From assembly GCA_022226935.1 (NCBI GenBank), contig CP092081.1:1771820-1835819 (forward strand): 64,000 nt of DNA. Direction: 5' to 3'. A program made the position numbers and the translations under genes. Source of the stretch: Nitrospira sp. (GTDB lineage Bacteria; Nitrospirota; Nitrospiria; Nitrospirales; Nitrospiraceae). Shown piece after piece: positions 7,972 through 16,700 of this stretch. The notes beneath the pieces were generated by a model that saw nothing but the letters and a program-made list of their open reading frames with translations, made no database searches and was not told where the DNA came from. Numbering within the stretch: position 1 is the first letter of the stretch; every line of letters begins with the position of its first letter.

Positions 7972-8772
7972 TTAGTCCAGCGCGAGAGTCAGGCATTTGG
8001 CAGCGCCGCCTGATTTCATGAACTCCCCCAACTCCACCTCATGGGTACGATACCCCCGGGATTCCACGAGCCGCATCGTTCTGGGACAGCCGGCCGGAAT
8101 GACGATGTGCTTGCCGACGCAGACAGCATTGCAGGCGAACCGAATCGCTTCGTCTTCCGGCACAGCAAGCCGCTGTTCCTCAGGTATCCGTTGTGCGATC
8201 GCAGCCAGGCCATAGGCATCGAAGGCGGAAGGAACGTACAACAACTCTCCGCCGCTGAGCGGACAAAAACAGGTATCGAGATGGTAGAACCGGCCATCGA
8301 TGAGTTCGAGAGGAATGATCTCACGCTGAAAGATTTCGCTCAGCTTCGGAAACGACCGAATGTCCGATCGCTGGCGATACCCACCGAACCACGTGTCCGG
8401 AAATCCCAAGAGGTCGCCGGCTCCTTCAAAATACAGGGACTCCTCGAGCGTCAGGACTTCATACCCGTGCTCGCGGAACCATTGCGCAAAGTAGACTTCT
8501 TCACGTCGGCGTTCGGGATAACGAAACCGGCTGATCACGACGCGGTGACCGGCAACCACCCCGGCATTGGCCGTAAAAACCAGATCCGGCAGGCCGGGCA
8601 CCGGCTGCATCCGCTCGACGCCCACTCCCACGTCCTGCTCCAGCACCTGCACCAGCGTCTGCCATTGACTGACCGCGCGCGAGGGAACCACCGCATTCTC
8701 GCGCCGCATCCAGGGATTGATTTCGTAATCGATCTGGAAATATTCGGGAGGACAGACCAGCAACCGGCTCAT
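7972..8772 (-). CDS. Arginine dihydrolase-like (DDAH/ArgZ superfamily) protein
   Basis: A 266-aa guanidine-modifying enzyme of the amidinotransferase fold. Expected catalytic residues are visible: acidic E116 and D120 (FEGAGD), H164 with D166 (YHLDTCF), and the C-terminal nucleophile C260 (GGAAKCLTL). FTANA with N69 matches the segment carrying the asparagine linked to arginine dihydrolase activity in cyanobacterial ArgZ/AgrE. The ATG at 8772 overlaps the previous stop by 4 nt, preferred over 8781. Its partner gene encodes the LOR/SDH-type domain that is fused to this domain in AgrE, so arginine to ornithine plus ammonia is likely. Dimethylarginine hydrolysis is the alternative. Confidence 0.82.
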   Translation of the reverse strand: MSRLLVCPPEYFQIDYEINPWMRRENAVVPSRAVSQWQTLVQVLEQDVGVGVERMQPVPGLPDLVFTANAGVVAGHRVVISRFRYPERRREEVYFAQWFREHGYEVLTLEESLYFEGAGDLLGFPDTWFGGYRQRSDIRSFPKLSEIFQREIIPLELIDGRFYHLDTCFCPLSGGELLYVPSAFDAYGLAAIAQRIPEEQRLAVPEDEAIRFACNAVCVGKHIVIPAGCPRTMRLVESRGYRTHEVELGEFMKSGGAAKCLTLALD

Positions 8773-10013
8773 AGACGCCACCCGAGTTCACGCGCCAGTT
8801 CTTTGAGGAAGGAAGCGGCGTCCATCACGAGGCCGACGGCTTGAAAACTGCCGCGGTCCGCCAGTTTGGTCGGCACGGAAGGATTGACATCGACGCACAC
8901 GGTGGGGACGGAGGCGGGCAACAAATTGCCGGTCGCGATCGCGTGCAATGTGGAGGCTACCAACAGCGCAAGGCCGACGCCCTGGACTTCCGCGCGCATC
9001 GCCTCTTGGGCTTGCATGGAATCCGTCACCACGCCGGGCAATGGGCCGTCGTCACGAATCGTCCCGGCCATCACCATCTTGACGTCGTGGTGTACACAGG
9101 CCGCCATGATGCCTTCCGTGATGACACCGGAGCGCACGGCTTCATGAATGCTGCCGATCGCGCGAATCCGGTTGATCGTCCGCAAATGATGTTCATGTCC
9201 GTGCGGCACCGAACGACCAGCGGTCAAGCCATACCCGAGGGACGTGCCGTACAATGCGGCTTCCATATCGTGCGCGGCCAGCGCATTGCCGCAGAACAAG
9301 ACGTGGATGAAGCCGGCTTCGATCAACCAGGTCAATGCTTGCCGCCCTCCGGCATGTACAATCGCCGGCCCGCCCGCCAGCAGCACCTTGGTGCCGGCCT
9401 GTCCCTGCCGATAACCTGCGCGTAACTTCAGCATCCGTTGCGCGATATCGGCGATGACCGGCTGATGCGGCCGCTCTGAGGACACCACAGATTCCATGAA
9501 ACCGAACACATCCCGCTCGGCCGGACGGGCCAGCGGCGTCACCCTGATGCCTTCTCTCCCCGTCACGATCAAGTCCCCGGCTTTCACCGATCCCATGGGC
9601 AGCGTTCTAGCACGAGCCTTTGCTGGATCGACGCAAATGCCGAGATCCATCTCCATACCCTCAACCTCGACCCAATCGCCATCAAGGCGGATCTGGGTCG
9701 GCAAATGCGTCGTGGCATAGAAGTCATCCGGGAATATCCCCTCCGCCGGAGCCGGCTCGAACCGGCAATCGGAGTCTCGCTCGACGGCGGCGCCATGCGG
9801 TTGAATGGCTTGAAGAATCTCGGCCAACAGCCGGCTGGAATGGGCGCGCACGACAATCCGCGCCTGCGAGGGTGCGTCTCTCGTCGTACCAATGTTCACA
9901 TCCTGCAGATCAAAGGTGCCGCCCATCATCAGAATCGTGTCCAGCACCTTGGCCAGGATCAACGAATCGATGATGTGGCCTTGGAGAAAGACCGTTTCCT
10001 GCACTGCCGTCAT
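8769..10013 (-). CDS. LOR/SDH-type protein, probable ornithine cyclodeaminase
   Basis: A 414-aa protein matching the TIGR00300 family, which resembles the C-terminal part of cyanobacterial AgrE and an archaeal ornithine cyclodeaminase. The N-terminal half carries conserved HIIDSLILAKVLD and FYATTHLPTQIR. The C-terminal half has KVLLAGGPAIVHAGG, LFCGNALAAHDMEAA and GLALLVASTLHAIATGN, a probable dinucleotide-binding region. The ATG at 10013 has GAGGG seven bases upstream; an ATG at 10076 would add 21 unconserved residues. Coupled by ATGA to the dihydrolase gene, it probably converts ornithine to proline plus ammonia. Confidence 0.82.
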   Translation of the reverse strand: MTAVQETVFLQGHIIDSLILAKVLDTILMMGGTFDLQDVNIGTTRDAPSQARIVVRAHSSRLLAEILQAIQPHGAAVERDSDCRFEPAPAEGIFPDDFYATTHLPTQIRLDGDWVEVEGMEMDLGICVDPAKARARTLPMGSVKAGDLIVTGREGIRVTPLARPAERDVFGFMESVVSSERPHQPVIADIAQRMLKLRAGYRQGQAGTKVLLAGGPAIVHAGGRQALTWLIEAGFIHVLFCGNALAAHDMEAALYGTSLGYGLTAGRSVPHGHEHHLRTINRIRAIGSIHEAVRSGVITEGIMAACVHHDVKMVMAGTIRDDGPLPGVVTDSMQAQEAMRAEVQGVGLALLVASTLHAIATGNLLPASVPTVCVDVNPSVPTKLADRGSFQAVGLVMDAASFLKELARELGWRL

Positions 10014-10114
10014 GACCGAACCCTCTGGACTCACATCGGCGCGGGAGAGGCAGGCGTTGCGGAGTAACACCTGCATATGTTGATTCTACCATTAGTCAGG
10101 AAGGATGGCCCGCG

Positions 10115-11167
10115 CTATGCGTTCGTCTTCACGATCTCTCGCAGCACGCTCGTGGCATAGGAACCGGGGGGAAGCCAGAACGAGAGGGTCAGCACCGATC
10201 CCTCAACCGACCAGACCAGATCGTTGAGACGCACGCGCAGAGCCCGCCGCTCACCGCGAAATCCGCATTCCGCGCCGGCTTTCGAGAGCAAATCCGGAGT
10301 CGTGCCCAATTCGGCAATGACCGCTCGTTCAATGTCGCCCGGCACACCGGTCGCCCAAGGGGCACGGGAACCAAACAGCGGCCCCGTTGGGCTGATTTCG
10401 AATCGATCCGCCCGCAGCTGCTCCACCTCCGGCTGTTCCACGGGAAAGCAGGCGCCGTTTTCAGATTTCATGGCCCAGTCACCGAGCAACACTCGGTCGA
10501 TACTGTCGATTCGCCTCGCGACAATGTGATTGAACACATACGACTGATAGGCGTTCATGAACCAGATGCGTTTGGAGCGCGGCATCTTATTGCGGCGCGC
10601 CGCGTCCTGCAGCAACTCAGCGCCCAGTTGGAAATTCGTCCCCGAGCGTCCTTGCCGTTGCGGGCCGAAATAATTGGGCACCCCCCGCCGTACCAGTTCA
10701 TCAAACAATCGGCTCAGCGGTTCCTCGCTCCCCTCGCGCACATCCCGCACGACCAGCCGAAATTGGTTCCCGGCATGGTGCCCTTTGCGCAGTCGATTGC
10801 GATGGCGCCCCAATACCTCGACGCTCAACAGCCGTTCGTCGGTCGGCAAGGCCGCAACCGCTTCGGCCTTCACGCCCTGCAAGGACAACATCTGCGTCGT
10901 CACGGCCTGCGCGTCCTTGAGCCCGGCCACGCCGATCGTTTGCGCCTTCACATGGAGCTGCGACGAGAGTCGCAGCACAAGATCAGGAGTAGACAACCCT
11001 CGCTTGGTAATTTTGATGTACAGATGCTCTCCCTCCCCGCAGGGCAGATACAGAGGGCGCTCGTCCACGCAGAAATCTTCCGGCATACTGCGAATGCGTC
11101 CGCCGAGCGCAGGGACGGACGCGGTCAAATAGGGCACCGTCTCATCGAGCCAGGAGGGTGTCGGCAT
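10115..11167 (-). CDS. truD: tRNA pseudouridine(13) synthase TruD
   Basis: TruD makes pseudouridine at position 13 of tRNA. The catalytic aspartate is D85 in GLKDAQAVTTQ, and two further family motifs are GNQFRLVVRD and NAYQSYVFN. PNYFGPQRQGRSGTN is also typical. At 350 aa it is normal length, including the TRUD insertion domain. It starts at ATG 11167 and shares the divergent gap 11168-11290 with a plus-strand secreted protein. The downstream LOR/SDH gene is about 100 nt away and unrelated in function. Confidence 0.95.
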   Translation of the reverse strand: MPTPSWLDETVPYLTASVPALGGRIRSMPEDFCVDERPLYLPCGEGEHLYIKITKRGLSTPDLVLRLSSQLHVKAQTIGVAGLKDAQAVTTQMLSLQGVKAEAVAALPTDERLLSVEVLGRHRNRLRKGHHAGNQFRLVVRDVREGSEEPLSRLFDELVRRGVPNYFGPQRQGRSGTNFQLGAELLQDAARRNKMPRSKRIWFMNAYQSYVFNHIVARRIDSIDRVLLGDWAMKSENGACFPVEQPEVEQLRADRFEISPTGPLFGSRAPWATGVPGDIERAVIAELGTTPDLLSKAGAECGFRGERRALRVRLNDLVWSVEGSVLTLSFWLPPGSYATSVLREIVKTNA

Positions 11168-11290
11168 GAGTTTCCTTGGTCGTTCCTGAAAGATTACACT
11201 TCATGTCATTTGGATAGGCGCGGCGACCACCCGTGTTATACTGCTTTCAGATAGTCTCCGCCGCCAACTATCCTGCTGGATGCGATCTCC

Positions 11291-11953
11291 ATGCGCAGAA
11301 ACGTTGTTCCTGCCAGCTGTGCAATGCTCCTCTTTTTCTGTGCGATCACGCTCGCACAGCCCCTTTCAGTGACGGCAGCTGGCCGGTTAATCGGAATCGA
11401 CGTCTTCGCGCAGCTTACCCAGCACATCAAACGCCAGGCTGACACCGACAAACAGGCCTTTGCGATTGCCAGCCAATGCATGAACTGGTTTTACAAACAA
11501 CAACGGCAGAAGCCTGCCCCGCCCGCCGTGCAACAGATCTCCTGGATCCCCTCGGAGTCCTCTGCGCTCCCCGCCGCGGACTCAGACGCGCAGGAGGCCG
11601 ATTGCCGCAAACGGTACCCCGAAGGACTCGATGCGGTGCGCACGGATTTTCAACGCACACAGGCGCTGCTCTCCCTCAGCCTGACCTTCTACGAATTCGC
11701 CCTGGTCGGTGACGGCGACGACAATTCGCTGTACAACGCCCGTGAACTCCACGACATCCTTGTGGCATTGAACCTCGCCGCCGATCCATCCCTGGGAGCT
11801 GCGGCCCATCTGCGTTCACTGACTGCACAATTCGACTCCCTGCACGACGCCCGGGGCATGGAAGCGCTCATGGCCGGTATGGGCAAACTCTACGATCAGG
11901 GCTATCGCGTTACCACTGCGGACAAAGCGCACTTGAATCGAGTGATGGAATGA
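11291..11953 (+). CDS. Hypothetical secreted protein
   Basis: A 220-aa protein with a clear Sec signal peptide: basic MRRN, the hydrophobic AMLLFFCAITLA and cleavage near SVTAAG. The mature part is mostly helical and has one pair of widely spaced cysteines that might form a disulfide. I do not recognise the family. Its ATGA end overlaps the phosphoesterase gene by 4 nt, so the two are coupled. The context (envelope-associated phosphoesterase) suggests a periplasmic role but nothing more specific. Confidence 0.75.
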   Translation: MRRNVVPASCAMLLFFCAITLAQPLSVTAAGRLIGIDVFAQLTQHIKRQADTDKQAFAIASQCMNWFYKQQRQKPAPPAVQQISWIPSESSALPAADSDAQEADCRKRYPEGLDAVRTDFQRTQALLSLSLTFYEFALVGDGDDNSLYNARELHDILVALNLAADPSLGAAAHLRSLTAQFDSLHDARGMEALMAGMGKLYDQGYRVTTADKAHLNRVME

Positions 11954-12783
11954 TCTCCACGGTGATGCGATGGCAAGAGCTCGCGCGCGTCTGGATCGGC
12001 CATTGGCTCAGTCGCCCGTTTCACCATCTGTTCAATCTGATGCCGGGCGTGGAAATCGGGGTATCGACGCCGGCCACGACGCGGCTTCCGCTCACCCATG
12101 CTCCTCTGGCCGGGCGACGAGCCGTCCATTTGAGCGATCTGCATCTGGATCGCTACCGCCCGCGGCATCGCGCCCTGATTCGCGCGGTGGCGGACCTGAA
12201 GCCGGATTGGATCTTCATCACCGGCGATCTGGTCAACGTCCGCGATGGACTCCCCCATCTGCTGCGCTTTCTCACGGAATTGCGCCGGTTAGCCCCCATC
12301 TATGTCACTCTCGGAAACCACGATCACTACAGCGGCATCCGTATCGATGAGTTCGCCGAACAATTCGACCGCCGCAAGGTGACTCTGCTCGTCAACCAAG
12401 TCACGTTCATTCGGGTGGCCGACGGCGAACTGGCGATTGTCGGGTTGGACGACCCGTCACTCCATCGCGCGGACCTACGCTGTATTCCATCACCTCAGCC
12501 GGGGCGTTTCACCTTGGTGCTGGCCCACGCGCCGAACATTCTGGACCAACTGACGCCCGAGCCGCACACCGATCTCACGCTCTGCGGCCATAGCCATGCC
12601 GGCCAATGGCGCATTCCCGGCATCCCGACCTTCTGGTTGCCGCCCGGTTGTCACGGACGGACGCACGGCCTGTATGAGAAAGGCGGCCATCGCCTGTATG
12701 TCAATCGCGGTATAGGGTGGTCGGTCCTTCCGATGCGGCTGAATTGCGCACCCGAAATTGTGCTGCTCGAATGGGCCGCTTGA
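11950..12783 (+). CDS. Calcineurin-like metallophosphoesterase (YkuE/YaeI type)
   Basis: A 277-aa protein with the full dinuclear metal motif set: HLSDLHLD (about 58-65), GDLVNV, LGNHDHY, LAHAP and CGHSHAGQ. The order and spacing match the YkuE/YaeI group, often membrane-associated enzymes acting on phospholipid-type or nucleotide substrates. The N-terminus has an amphipathic stretch (RWQELARVWIGHWLSRPF) but no clear signal peptide. It is translationally coupled to the secreted-protein gene upstream and ends 37 nt from the convergent HEAT-repeat gene. The substrate cannot be read from sequence. Confidence 0.88.
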   Translation: MISTVMRWQELARVWIGHWLSRPFHHLFNLMPGVEIGVSTPATTRLPLTHAPLAGRRAVHLSDLHLDRYRPRHRALIRAVADLKPDWIFITGDLVNVRDGLPHLLRFLTELRRLAPIYVTLGNHDHYSGIRIDEFAEQFDRRKVTLLVNQVTFIRVADGELAIVGLDDPSLHRADLRCIPSPQPGRFTLVLAHAPNILDQLTPEPHTDLTLCGHSHAGQWRIPGIPTFWLPPGCHGRTHGLYEKGGHRLYVNRGIGWSVLPMRLNCAPEIVLLEWAA

Positions 12784-12820
12784 ACCATCGACTTCCCGTC
12801 CCTGTCTTCCTGCCTCGGCA

Positions 12821-13465
12821 TTAACGAATGCGCTCCAACGCTTCGCGGGCCCGGCTCCGCACCGTTTGATCCCAATCTTCCTTACTGACATAGGCCAGCT
12901 TGTCCTTGGCTGCCGCGGCGCGCAGGCGACCGAGTCCCAAGGCGGCACTGGAACGCACATAAGCATGGTCGTCTTCCAACGCCGCCAGAAGATGTGGCAC
13001 GACCGTCTCATCTCCGATCACGCCCAAGTGGCTGGCCGCCATGCCTCGAACCTGATGTTGCTTGTCACCCAACGCGCGCTTGAGCGTCGTGAGAAACAAT
13101 TCCTGAAAGCGCGGTGCAATGGCCTCAAGGCCGGCGCGCCGGTACTCATTCACCTCAATCACGGCAAACGCCAGCTGCAGTTGTTTGTCGGCCTTGGTCT
13201 GGCTCTCGAACAACGTGATCAACCGAGCGCGCTGCTGAATTCGCTTGCGGCGTGTGCGAATTTTTCCGATCAGTACCCATGCCACCGCCAATACAGCAAG
13301 GACCGCCGCCGCCAGAGGAAGAGCCTGATCGATGATCAGATCCTGGATATCCGGCGACAGGCGCTTCCACACCCAGACTCCGGACACAACAAGCCCCAGC
13401 AGGAGAAACACGGCAGTCAGATTGGCTTGACCGGATTGCAAACGACGAGGCATGGCAGGCGACAT
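12821..13465 (-). CDS. HEAT-repeat protein with two N-terminal membrane segments
   Basis: A 214-aa protein. Two hydrophobic segments near the start (TAVFLLLGLVVSGVWVW and LAAAVLAVLAVAWVLIG) anchor it. A basic linker (RTRRKRIQQRAR) follows, then about 120 residues of helical repeats with the HEAT pattern, for example VRGMAASHLGVIGDETVVPHL and AYVRSSAALGLGRL. HEAT arrays usually bind proteins, so it may be a membrane-bound scaffold on the cytoplasmic side. It is monocistronic and divergent from the MarR gene; a shared regulatory gap of 88 bp lies between them. Confidence 0.75.
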   Translation of the reverse strand: MSPAMPRRLQSGQANLTAVFLLLGLVVSGVWVWKRLSPDIQDLIIDQALPLAAAVLAVLAVAWVLIGKIRTRRKRIQQRARLITLFESQTKADKQLQLAFAVIEVNEYRRAGLEAIAPRFQELFLTTLKRALGDKQHQVRGMAASHLGVIGDETVVPHLLAALEDDHAYVRSSAALGLGRLRAAAAKDKLAYVSKEDWDQTVRSRAREALERIR

Positions 13466-13514
13466 GATAGGGGGGCGGTCTGTGCGGCGTCAACGCAAGC
13501 CGCGTGAACGACTC

Positions 13515-13543
13515 TTGACAGCTAGCCTCACGGATGACTAGTC
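13515..13543 (+). promoter_or_regulatory. Candidate promoter/operator of the marR-MBL pair
   Basis: TTGACA at 13515-13520 is a perfect -35 box about 40 nt before the MarR start. The matching -10 region (around 13538-13544) overlaps the perfect 8-bp palindrome GACTAGTC at 13536-13543. A palindrome over a -10 box next to a MarR gene suggests autoregulation, but this is inferred only from position. Confidence 0.35.
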
Positions 13544-13553
13544 TTCGCCCGCG

Positions 13554-14012
13554 ATGGACCTTCCGGACCTGAAAGACGATCCTCACCTCAAAGTGCTTCG
13601 TCCCCTGGTCGAGACCTATCTCGCGTTTTGGCGCACAGATAGCCGCCACGTGCGCTCGCTGCGGCTCACTCCGTCACAATTCGACGTGATCGCGACCCTC
13701 GGTGACACGAAGGGACTGACCTGCGCCGAACTTTCGACCGCCACGTTGGTAACCAAGGGCACACTCACCGGCGTGCTGGACCGGCTGGAGGCCAAAGGAC
13801 TGATTCGTCGAACGCCGGTGGCCGATGATCGGCGAAGCACTCGTATCTGCTTGACCGCCAAAGGCAACAAGCTGTTCCAAACCACCTTCGCCGCGCACAT
13901 CGCGTTCCTTCGTCCCTTCTTCCAACGCGCGCTCTCGGCCGCCGAAGCCGATCAATTGCGCACCCTGCTCCTGCGTCTCCATCAGAGTTTTCAGGAGAAA
14001 CCGGGCGCATGA
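13554..14012 (+). CDS. MarR-family transcriptional regulator
   Basis: A 152-aa winged-helix regulator. LTPSQFDVIATLGDTKG begins the DNA-binding domain, followed by the recognition helix region LVTKGTLTGVLDRLEAKGLI and the wing RRTPVADDRRSTRICLT. Terminal helices provide dimerisation. These proteins usually repress a neighbouring gene until a small ligand binds. The stop overlaps the next gene's ATG by 4 nt, so it is co-translated with the beta-lactamase-fold hydrolase. The ligand cannot be read from sequence. Confidence 0.92.
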   Translation: MDLPDLKDDPHLKVLRPLVETYLAFWRTDSRHVRSLRLTPSQFDVIATLGDTKGLTCAELSTATLVTKGTLTGVLDRLEAKGLIRRTPVADDRRSTRICLTAKGNKLFQTTFAAHIAFLRPFFQRALSAAEADQLRTLLLRLHQSFQEKPGA

Positions 14013-14767
14013 TTCGCCTCACGGTGCTGGGGTCAGGCACGAATGTTCATCCCACGCGCGCGGCAGCCGGGTACCTGATCCAAACCGATCAGACATTTCT
14101 GTTGGATTTCGGACCACGCACCCTCTCCAATTTGATCAAGAGCGGAGTCGATCGCCACAGCATCACGCACATTCTCTTTTCCCATTTCCATGCGGACCAT
14201 TTCGCCGACTTTATTCCGTTCTTCTTTGATGCCGTGATCTTCTGCAAATACCAGGGTGGGACCAGACCGCCGCTGACGCTCATCGGTCCGCGTGGCACCG
14301 CCACCTTGATGCGAGCGATGATGACGACGTTCCCGAGTTTCGATCGCGCGCCCTTCCGAGTCACGATCCGCGAGGTATCTGATCGCAGCTTCCGGATCGG
14401 CGAGACGCGCATCATACCCGCCACCGTCACCCATGCGCCCAAACTGCATTGTGTGGGGTACCGGCTCGAATATCAGAATCGCGTGGTGACCTATTCGGGT
14501 GATTCTCAATATTGCGAGAGTCTGGTGCGCCTCTGCCACGAGGCGGACTTCGCCGTGCTCGACTGCTCGTTCCCTGAGAACCGGCCCGGGGCCGGGCATT
14601 TGCATGCGGGCCTGTGCGGGCGCGTCGCCCAGGAAGCCGGGATCGACCAGTTGATCTTGTCTCATTTTTACCCGATTGCCGAACAGTATGACGTCCGCGC
14701 GCAGGCGAAAGAGTATTTTGCGGGAAAAGTTCGAATGGCGCGAGACCTGCTCAAACTGCGGGCTTAA
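14009..14767 (+). CDS. RNase Z-like MBL-fold metallohydrolase
   Basis: A 252-aa protein of the metallo-beta-lactamase fold. The N-terminal TVLGSGTNVHPTRAAAGYLI resembles ribonuclease Z-type enzymes, and the metal motif is SHFHADHFADF (about residues 52-62). Further ligands are in VTHAPKLHC, YSGDS, DCSFPE with HLHAG, and LSHFYP. It lacks the long exosite arm of true tRNase Z as far as I can tell, so the substrate is open (phosphodiester or small-molecule ester). The preceding MarR gene overlaps it by 4 nt and probably controls it. Confidence 0.85.
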   Translation: MIRLTVLGSGTNVHPTRAAAGYLIQTDQTFLLDFGPRTLSNLIKSGVDRHSITHILFSHFHADHFADFIPFFFDAVIFCKYQGGTRPPLTLIGPRGTATLMRAMMTTFPSFDRAPFRVTIREVSDRSFRIGETRIIPATVTHAPKLHCVGYRLEYQNRVVTYSGDSQYCESLVRLCHEADFAVLDCSFPENRPGAGHLHAGLCGRVAQEAGIDQLILSHFYPIAEQYDVRAQAKEYFAGKVRMARDLLKLRA

Positions 14768-14815
14768 GTTGCTGCATGACTCCGCACGCGTTCAGCGAAG
14801 AACAAGGACGGCGCA

Positions 14816-15000
14816 GAGCGCTCAAACAGACTGTCCATCAAGGCCGCAGCGAAGTCCACGGCGCGAAGCATCATGAGCGCCACGTTTGTGGACGCCGGCG
14901 AGTCGGTGAGCCGGCAGTGTCGTGGGACAAGGCGTCCCCTCGCGGTATGTTGAGGATCTGAACGAGACGAGAACGCCGCCGGCGGACTGTTTCAGCGCCC
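14816..15000. repeat. Structured intergenic repeat element, copy 2
   Basis: A 185-bp element between the convergent hydrolase and SirB1-type genes. Its ends pair as GCGCT, a C-C mismatch (14823 against 14993), then AAACAG, with a few more pairs inward including wobbles. The interior has AAGGCCGCAGCGA at the left and CGAGAAC at the right, as in copy 3, but carries an extra insert of about 60 bp. Its central hairpin is degenerate. The right end is 4 nt from the stop codon of the minus-strand gene. Confidence 0.7.
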
Positions 15001-15004
15001 TAAG

Positions 15005-15865
15005 CTAGAGCCCCTCTTCGCGCTGCTCACAGCCCAGGATCTCCACGAACCGCGGCAAGCGATTCTTTTTCAGCGGCTCGTCGAGCTTATTGTAGATAGC
15101 GAGGAGATTTTTGATCATGCGAGCCAGAATGGCTCGGGTCGGGCTCTTCTGCAGAAAACGATCTTCAAAGCCGTAGCCGGCTTCGGTCAGGAACCGCGCG
15201 CAGTTCTTTTCCGTCAGCAGCGCGCCGCCGTTGAAACAGTCGATGAAAATTTTGTACCGATCCGAATCGAACTTGACCAGGAAGTGGCCGGGCATCCCGA
15301 TACCGTGCACCGGCAACTGTAACCGCCGGCCGATCAGAAGATAGACCGTCGAGAGACTGATCGGAATCCCAGTCCGGCGATCGATGACGCAATTCAGATA
15401 ACTGTTTTCGACCTCATAGTAATTCTTGGTGTTTCCTTTGAATCCGGCCTCCGTAAACAGATAACGGTTGAGCGCCTTGACCGTCTCTTCGCCGGACACA
15501 CGGGACCCGATTTGTTCCCGGACATCCTGCGCCATACGATCCAGCTGCCGCCGGTACGCCTGCACGTCCAGCGTGGGATAGGCGTAGCGGGCGAGGATAA
15601 ACGCGCCGGCTTCCAGATCGACTTGATCATCGGGAAACGCGATCAGATCGCGAAGCTCTTCTTCCAACCTCGCGCCGCGGATTTCCTCCAAAACGGTAAC
15701 GATGCGATCGGCCATCTCCGGCTGCTCAATTTCCGCTTCCTGAAGCAGCGGGACCGCGCAGTCGCCGAAATCGATCAGCTTCCCGCTGATCGTTTTGACG
15801 ATCCGTTCATCCTCGTCACCGAGGAGCCGGATCAGGGCGCGGATTTGGCTTTCGTTCACGAACAT
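15005..15865 (-). CDS. SirB1-type transglutaminase-like protein
   Basis: A 286-aa protein of the SirB1/transglutaminase-like family. Helical repeats fill the first 80 residues (IRALIRLLGDEDERIVKTISGK). The catalytic-type core shows NSYLNCVIDRRTGIPISLS with a cysteine, and VHGIGMPGHFLVKF with a histidine. The ATG at 15865 was chosen. A GTG at 15895 overlaps the exporter stop as GTGA and would add ten residues. It ends an operon with an ABC exporter and a LON-domain protein. The enzymatic role is unknown; some members look like non-catalytic binding proteins. Confidence 0.85.
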   Translation of the reverse strand: MFVNESQIRALIRLLGDEDERIVKTISGKLIDFGDCAVPLLQEAEIEQPEMADRIVTVLEEIRGARLEEELRDLIAFPDDQVDLEAGAFILARYAYPTLDVQAYRRQLDRMAQDVREQIGSRVSGEETVKALNRYLFTEAGFKGNTKNYYEVENSYLNCVIDRRTGIPISLSTVYLLIGRRLQLPVHGIGMPGHFLVKFDSDRYKIFIDCFNGGALLTEKNCARFLTEAGYGFEDRFLQKSPTRAILARMIKNLLAIYNKLDEPLKKNRLPRFVEILGCEQREEGL

Positions 15866-15891
15866 GGAGGATCCCCGGGGCGTAACCGTGC

Positions 15892-16671
15892 TCACCCGAT
15901 CGCCCGTCGGAAGGCCCGCGCACCACCATACAGACACAGTGCATCGAACACCACCATCACGCCGATCACCATGCCCACATGAGGTAATGCCTCGGCCCAT
16001 CCCTGGAGAATGAGCGGGCGGACGGCATCAATGGCCCAGGTCATCGGATTGAACTGCGCGAGAAATCCCATCCAGCCCGGCATGGCTGCCAGGGGCACTA
16101 AGGCGGAGCTCAGGAAAATCATGGGCAGCGAAAGGAAGCCGAGCACGGAAAAGAAGTCGCCGTGACTCTTCACGGAAAACGCCATGGCCATGGAGATGGC
16201 CGTCAATCCCACTCCGAACATCATGCCGATGAGCAAAATCGTCGCCACCCCCGCCAAGCCGGTCACCGGGTGCACCCCGAACAGCCAGGCCACCGCCAGA
16301 ATAACCAAGACCTGCAGCGACGTGATGGTGGTCACAAAAATGAATCGACTGAGAATGACCGAGGTCCGATGAATCGGCGTGGACATCAGGCGTTCGAGAA
16401 AACCGTTCTCCTTATCGAAGAGGAGATCGACGCCGCCGGCCAACCCGTTATTGAGCACCGTCATGACGACGACCCCGGCGGTCAGAAAACTGATGTAACT
16501 CGACGACTGGGTCACTTGCATGTCCGCCGCGCGTTGAAACAGGTTGCCGAAGAAGATCAGCCAGAACAACATCGGCTGCACGAGCGTAAACAGCATGCTG
16601 AACTTTTCCCGGCTCAGCCGCCGTACCCAGCGCATCGTCAACGCCCGAATCTCCTGCGAATATTCCTTCAT
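15892..16671 (-). CDS. ABC-2 type transporter permease (DrrB-like)
   Basis: A 259-aa membrane protein with six hydrophobic segments typical of ABC-2 permeases such as DrrB. Conserved features include FSMLFTLVQPMLFWLIFFG near the start, the cytoplasmic GVDLLFDKENGFLERLMSTP that contacts the ATPase, and FLSLPMIFLSSALVPLAAMP. It lies 29 nt after the DrrA-type ATPase gene and slightly upstream of the SirB1-type gene. Substrates of this class include drugs, lipids or polysaccharides; nothing here decides between them. Confidence 0.9.
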   Translation of the reverse strand: MKEYSQEIRALTMRWVRRLSREKFSMLFTLVQPMLFWLIFFGNLFQRAADMQVTQSSSYISFLTAGVVVMTVLNNGLAGGVDLLFDKENGFLERLMSTPIHRTSVILSRFIFVTTITSLQVLVILAVAWLFGVHPVTGLAGVATILLIGMMFGVGLTAISMAMAFSVKSHGDFFSVLGFLSLPMIFLSSALVPLAAMPGWMGFLAQFNPMTWAIDAVRPLILQGWAEALPHVGMVIGVMVVFDALCLYGGARAFRRAIG

Positions 16672-16700
16672 ACCCCGTTCTGCATGCTCCTCGGCGACAG

